Below, one piece after another: positions 60,601 to 63,600 of a DNA stretch of 64,000 nt. Position numbers and translations under genes: made by a program. Position 1 is the stretch's first letter, and every line of letters starts with the position of its first letter. Origin of the DNA: Symsagittifera roscoffensis (taxonomy: Eukaryota > Xenacoelomorpha > Acoela > Convolutidae); contig NC_087062.1 of the NCBI RefSeq assembly GCF_963678635.1, positions 77,439,200 through 77,503,199 on the forward strand, in the 5' to 3' direction. Under the pieces are notes generated by a model, which ran no database searches, was not told the DNA's origin, and saw nothing but the letters and a program-made list of their open reading frames with translations.

Positions 60601-63600
60601 CTGTTCTTGAAACGAGCCATTGACAACGGGGTATGTATAATTTGAATAGAAAATTCCAGGAGACTCTATTTTTGATTTTGTATTGTGAAGTAGATCGAGT
60701 AGGCGTTAGCGTATCAAAAATTGACTTTATATTTACCTAATATACCGTCATAGCATCTGATATAAGATAAAGTATTTTATTTTTTTTTTCTTGACGCTGG
60801 AAAATTTTTTAGACACTTAAACAGCAGAAATATGGGATATCGCACGAAAATTTATCTGACATTTTTTGAGAGTTCTGATTATTCTTAAGTTCTGACGCTT
60901 GAGAAATTTCTAAGAAATTTTGAACTGCAGTTTTTGTCACAACTGAATTATGGGATATCGCACAAAAATTTATCTGACGTTTTTTGAGAGTTCTGATTCT
61001 TCTTAAGAAAACTTACCGAGTCCAAAATTCTTCGACGCTGCGCTTTGGAACCACACTTTCAGAACAACCACACTTTTGTTTCAGATCATCGACCCCAATC
61101 AGACTATCAACCACTACTACAGAAGTCGATGCCCACAGAAGAAACTGCAGTTTGTAAGCACATAATTCCAAATGTCAGAATAGTGCCATTGAACAGTGTC
61201 ATTGTACAAAATGATGCGTCAATTGATTAGGCAGTGTTTTTTGAGAAGTAATTGATCCAAGTATTGTAGAGAAATTGAAAAGTCATAAAGTTTGTTTTCA
61301 CTCAAATATAAGTATGTTTTTATTCTTCAGAACGGATCTCCCAACTTGGCTAAACTTGTGAGTGTGGATAATCTGCTGAAGGATCTTGCCTACAAGTCGC
61401 TCGCCATTCTGGTCAATCAAAGACACAGTCTCTCATCCGCCTCGGCCAATCAGAACGCGTCTTCTGGCAACAACCAATCAGCTTCCCATCTCACTCACCA
61501 GTTTACTTCTCCTATCCAGTCCAACTCAGAGCACTGCGAGTTGTGCAAACAGAGGATATCCACCACTGCCCTAACTGGTATGAGAAACTCATTTAAACTA
61601 AATGTCTTGTTGGTAATCAAACCGAATAGTATTCGGGATTCAGATAAAACAGACGTTGTCAATGTAATCAACAGCATAAACCGGCAAGCACTTGGTTCAT
61701 CGGATATGCTTGTAAGCAAATTAAATTTTCCCCGTTAAATTTGGAATTGTGTATCTCTTTACTAAACTATCAAAAGATCTTGTAGCCTTCATCATCATCA
61801 TCACAAATGTTATCTTAACGCCAATTTCTTGTATTCAAAGATGTTTGCAGTTCAGTCCTGTTAAAAATACAGTCAGTTTCACATAAGTCGTCAGTGGTTT
61901 CCCGCTGTAAATTCAGCTGGTTATTAAAAGCAACGTACCCACTCTAAAAGGAGCTGGGAATTTCCTCTGCGCCGTCTGTGTCTTCTTTACACAGCCATAG
62001 TGTTTTAATAATGTTTTCAATCTTCCTGATATCATCAAAGAAATCCTTCGCTAGCTCGCGCACGCCATTCGCAGTAGGATGAAGTGCGTCAACGCAAACA
62101 TGCTTCCGTTAACTTAACTTTACGGTTCTGAAAAACAGGATCCCATGCCATCTTGTCAGATTCCGGTAGAAATTGTTGACTATCCTAATTAGCGAATTTT
62201 CAAAGTCACGACAAAAGGACATAACATCAATATTCAAATTCCAATCTTGTAGCTTTAAAACAGCCTGTTCAATCTCAGCTGCTACCTCGCCCATGATCTA
62301 ATGGCCTGCACGGTCGAATAAATTGTTTGTGCCACCCATGAGTAGGACGTTCTCACCTGTACCTTCTCAAGATCGCTGAGAACTTAATCGCTGCAGATTG
62401 TCGCGAGTGTTTCGCCAGTACAAATCCTTGTTACGGATTTTGGTAAAGAAATTCCGTTTACATGGGACCAGTCCGGCATACTCAATTCTGTCATCAATTT
62501 TGTTCAAAATGAGGCGTTGCTTGGGGCGGAACGTGGTTTCCAGTTGAAAATTTTGCGCTCGCAAGGTTTTATTCAATTTGCGGATTCCTAATTTTCTAGA
62601 TTCTTTCATTTTATCATTTTTCAACTGAAACGATTTTCATAGAAGTACTTTTTGAACAATTGCGTCTTCAGACATTTCGAACTTTTTTCTCATTTGATTA
62701 TTCATTTTCTCTGGGCAAACTGTTCTAATGATGTGCTGCAGTGAATCTGATGTTCACTTTCCATAGTTACTGTTTACTAACGGTTTTATAATTGTCTTGG
62801 ATCTCCGACTATAGCGGGTTGAAGAAAATTATCATTGAGATATCAAGGAATGATACGTGGACTGATAAGACATTTATCTATAATAGATTAAACTTTAAAA
62901 TTGAACCAATGCAAATCATGTAAATAAGGCGTGATGCTCGTTTCTTTTTCCAAACCGAAGACAAATCGACAGGCACTCTTTTGAACTTTTTGTAATTTTT
63001 TCACTAAGTAATCTGGTAAACTTGCATTACAGTAATCTAAGCGACTCAACACCAGCATTTTTGCCAACATACTTCTATTTTAAAAAATTTTGCTGAAAGC
63101 GAATACTGTAAGTTTTCGAAGACTATAATAACAAGAGCCGTTATCAGTTATCACATGGAATCAGTTTGCTTTTTCCTTAACATGATCGGCGAATGAAGCG
63201 CAACCCAGCGATTTGAGAAAATCATCTTTCGCGTTCTTTATTTTCACCATTGACTCTCCAATAAGCATGGACTCGCAATTCAAACTTGACATTTACTGGT
63301 GGCTGCATGCATTAAATATAGCATTAATGTATAATTGTGGTTTCTGCTATTCGCACAGTGTCTATGAAAAGTTAACCAGCCTGTCTGAGCGTAGTCCGTT
63401 TCTCTTATTTCTCCACATTTCTGACTGAGTTATTTTTTTGAGCGATGCTCTCTTTTGCGACTCAAGGTCGTTTTATTGCGTCCAGAACTTTCACCTGATG
63501 CCACTATTGCAGCCGAAATCTGTCAGGCTGTGGTAGACTAACGTGGACGTTTTACAACTATACTAACTGCCTCAAATTCACTGATAGTAGAAAGTCACTC

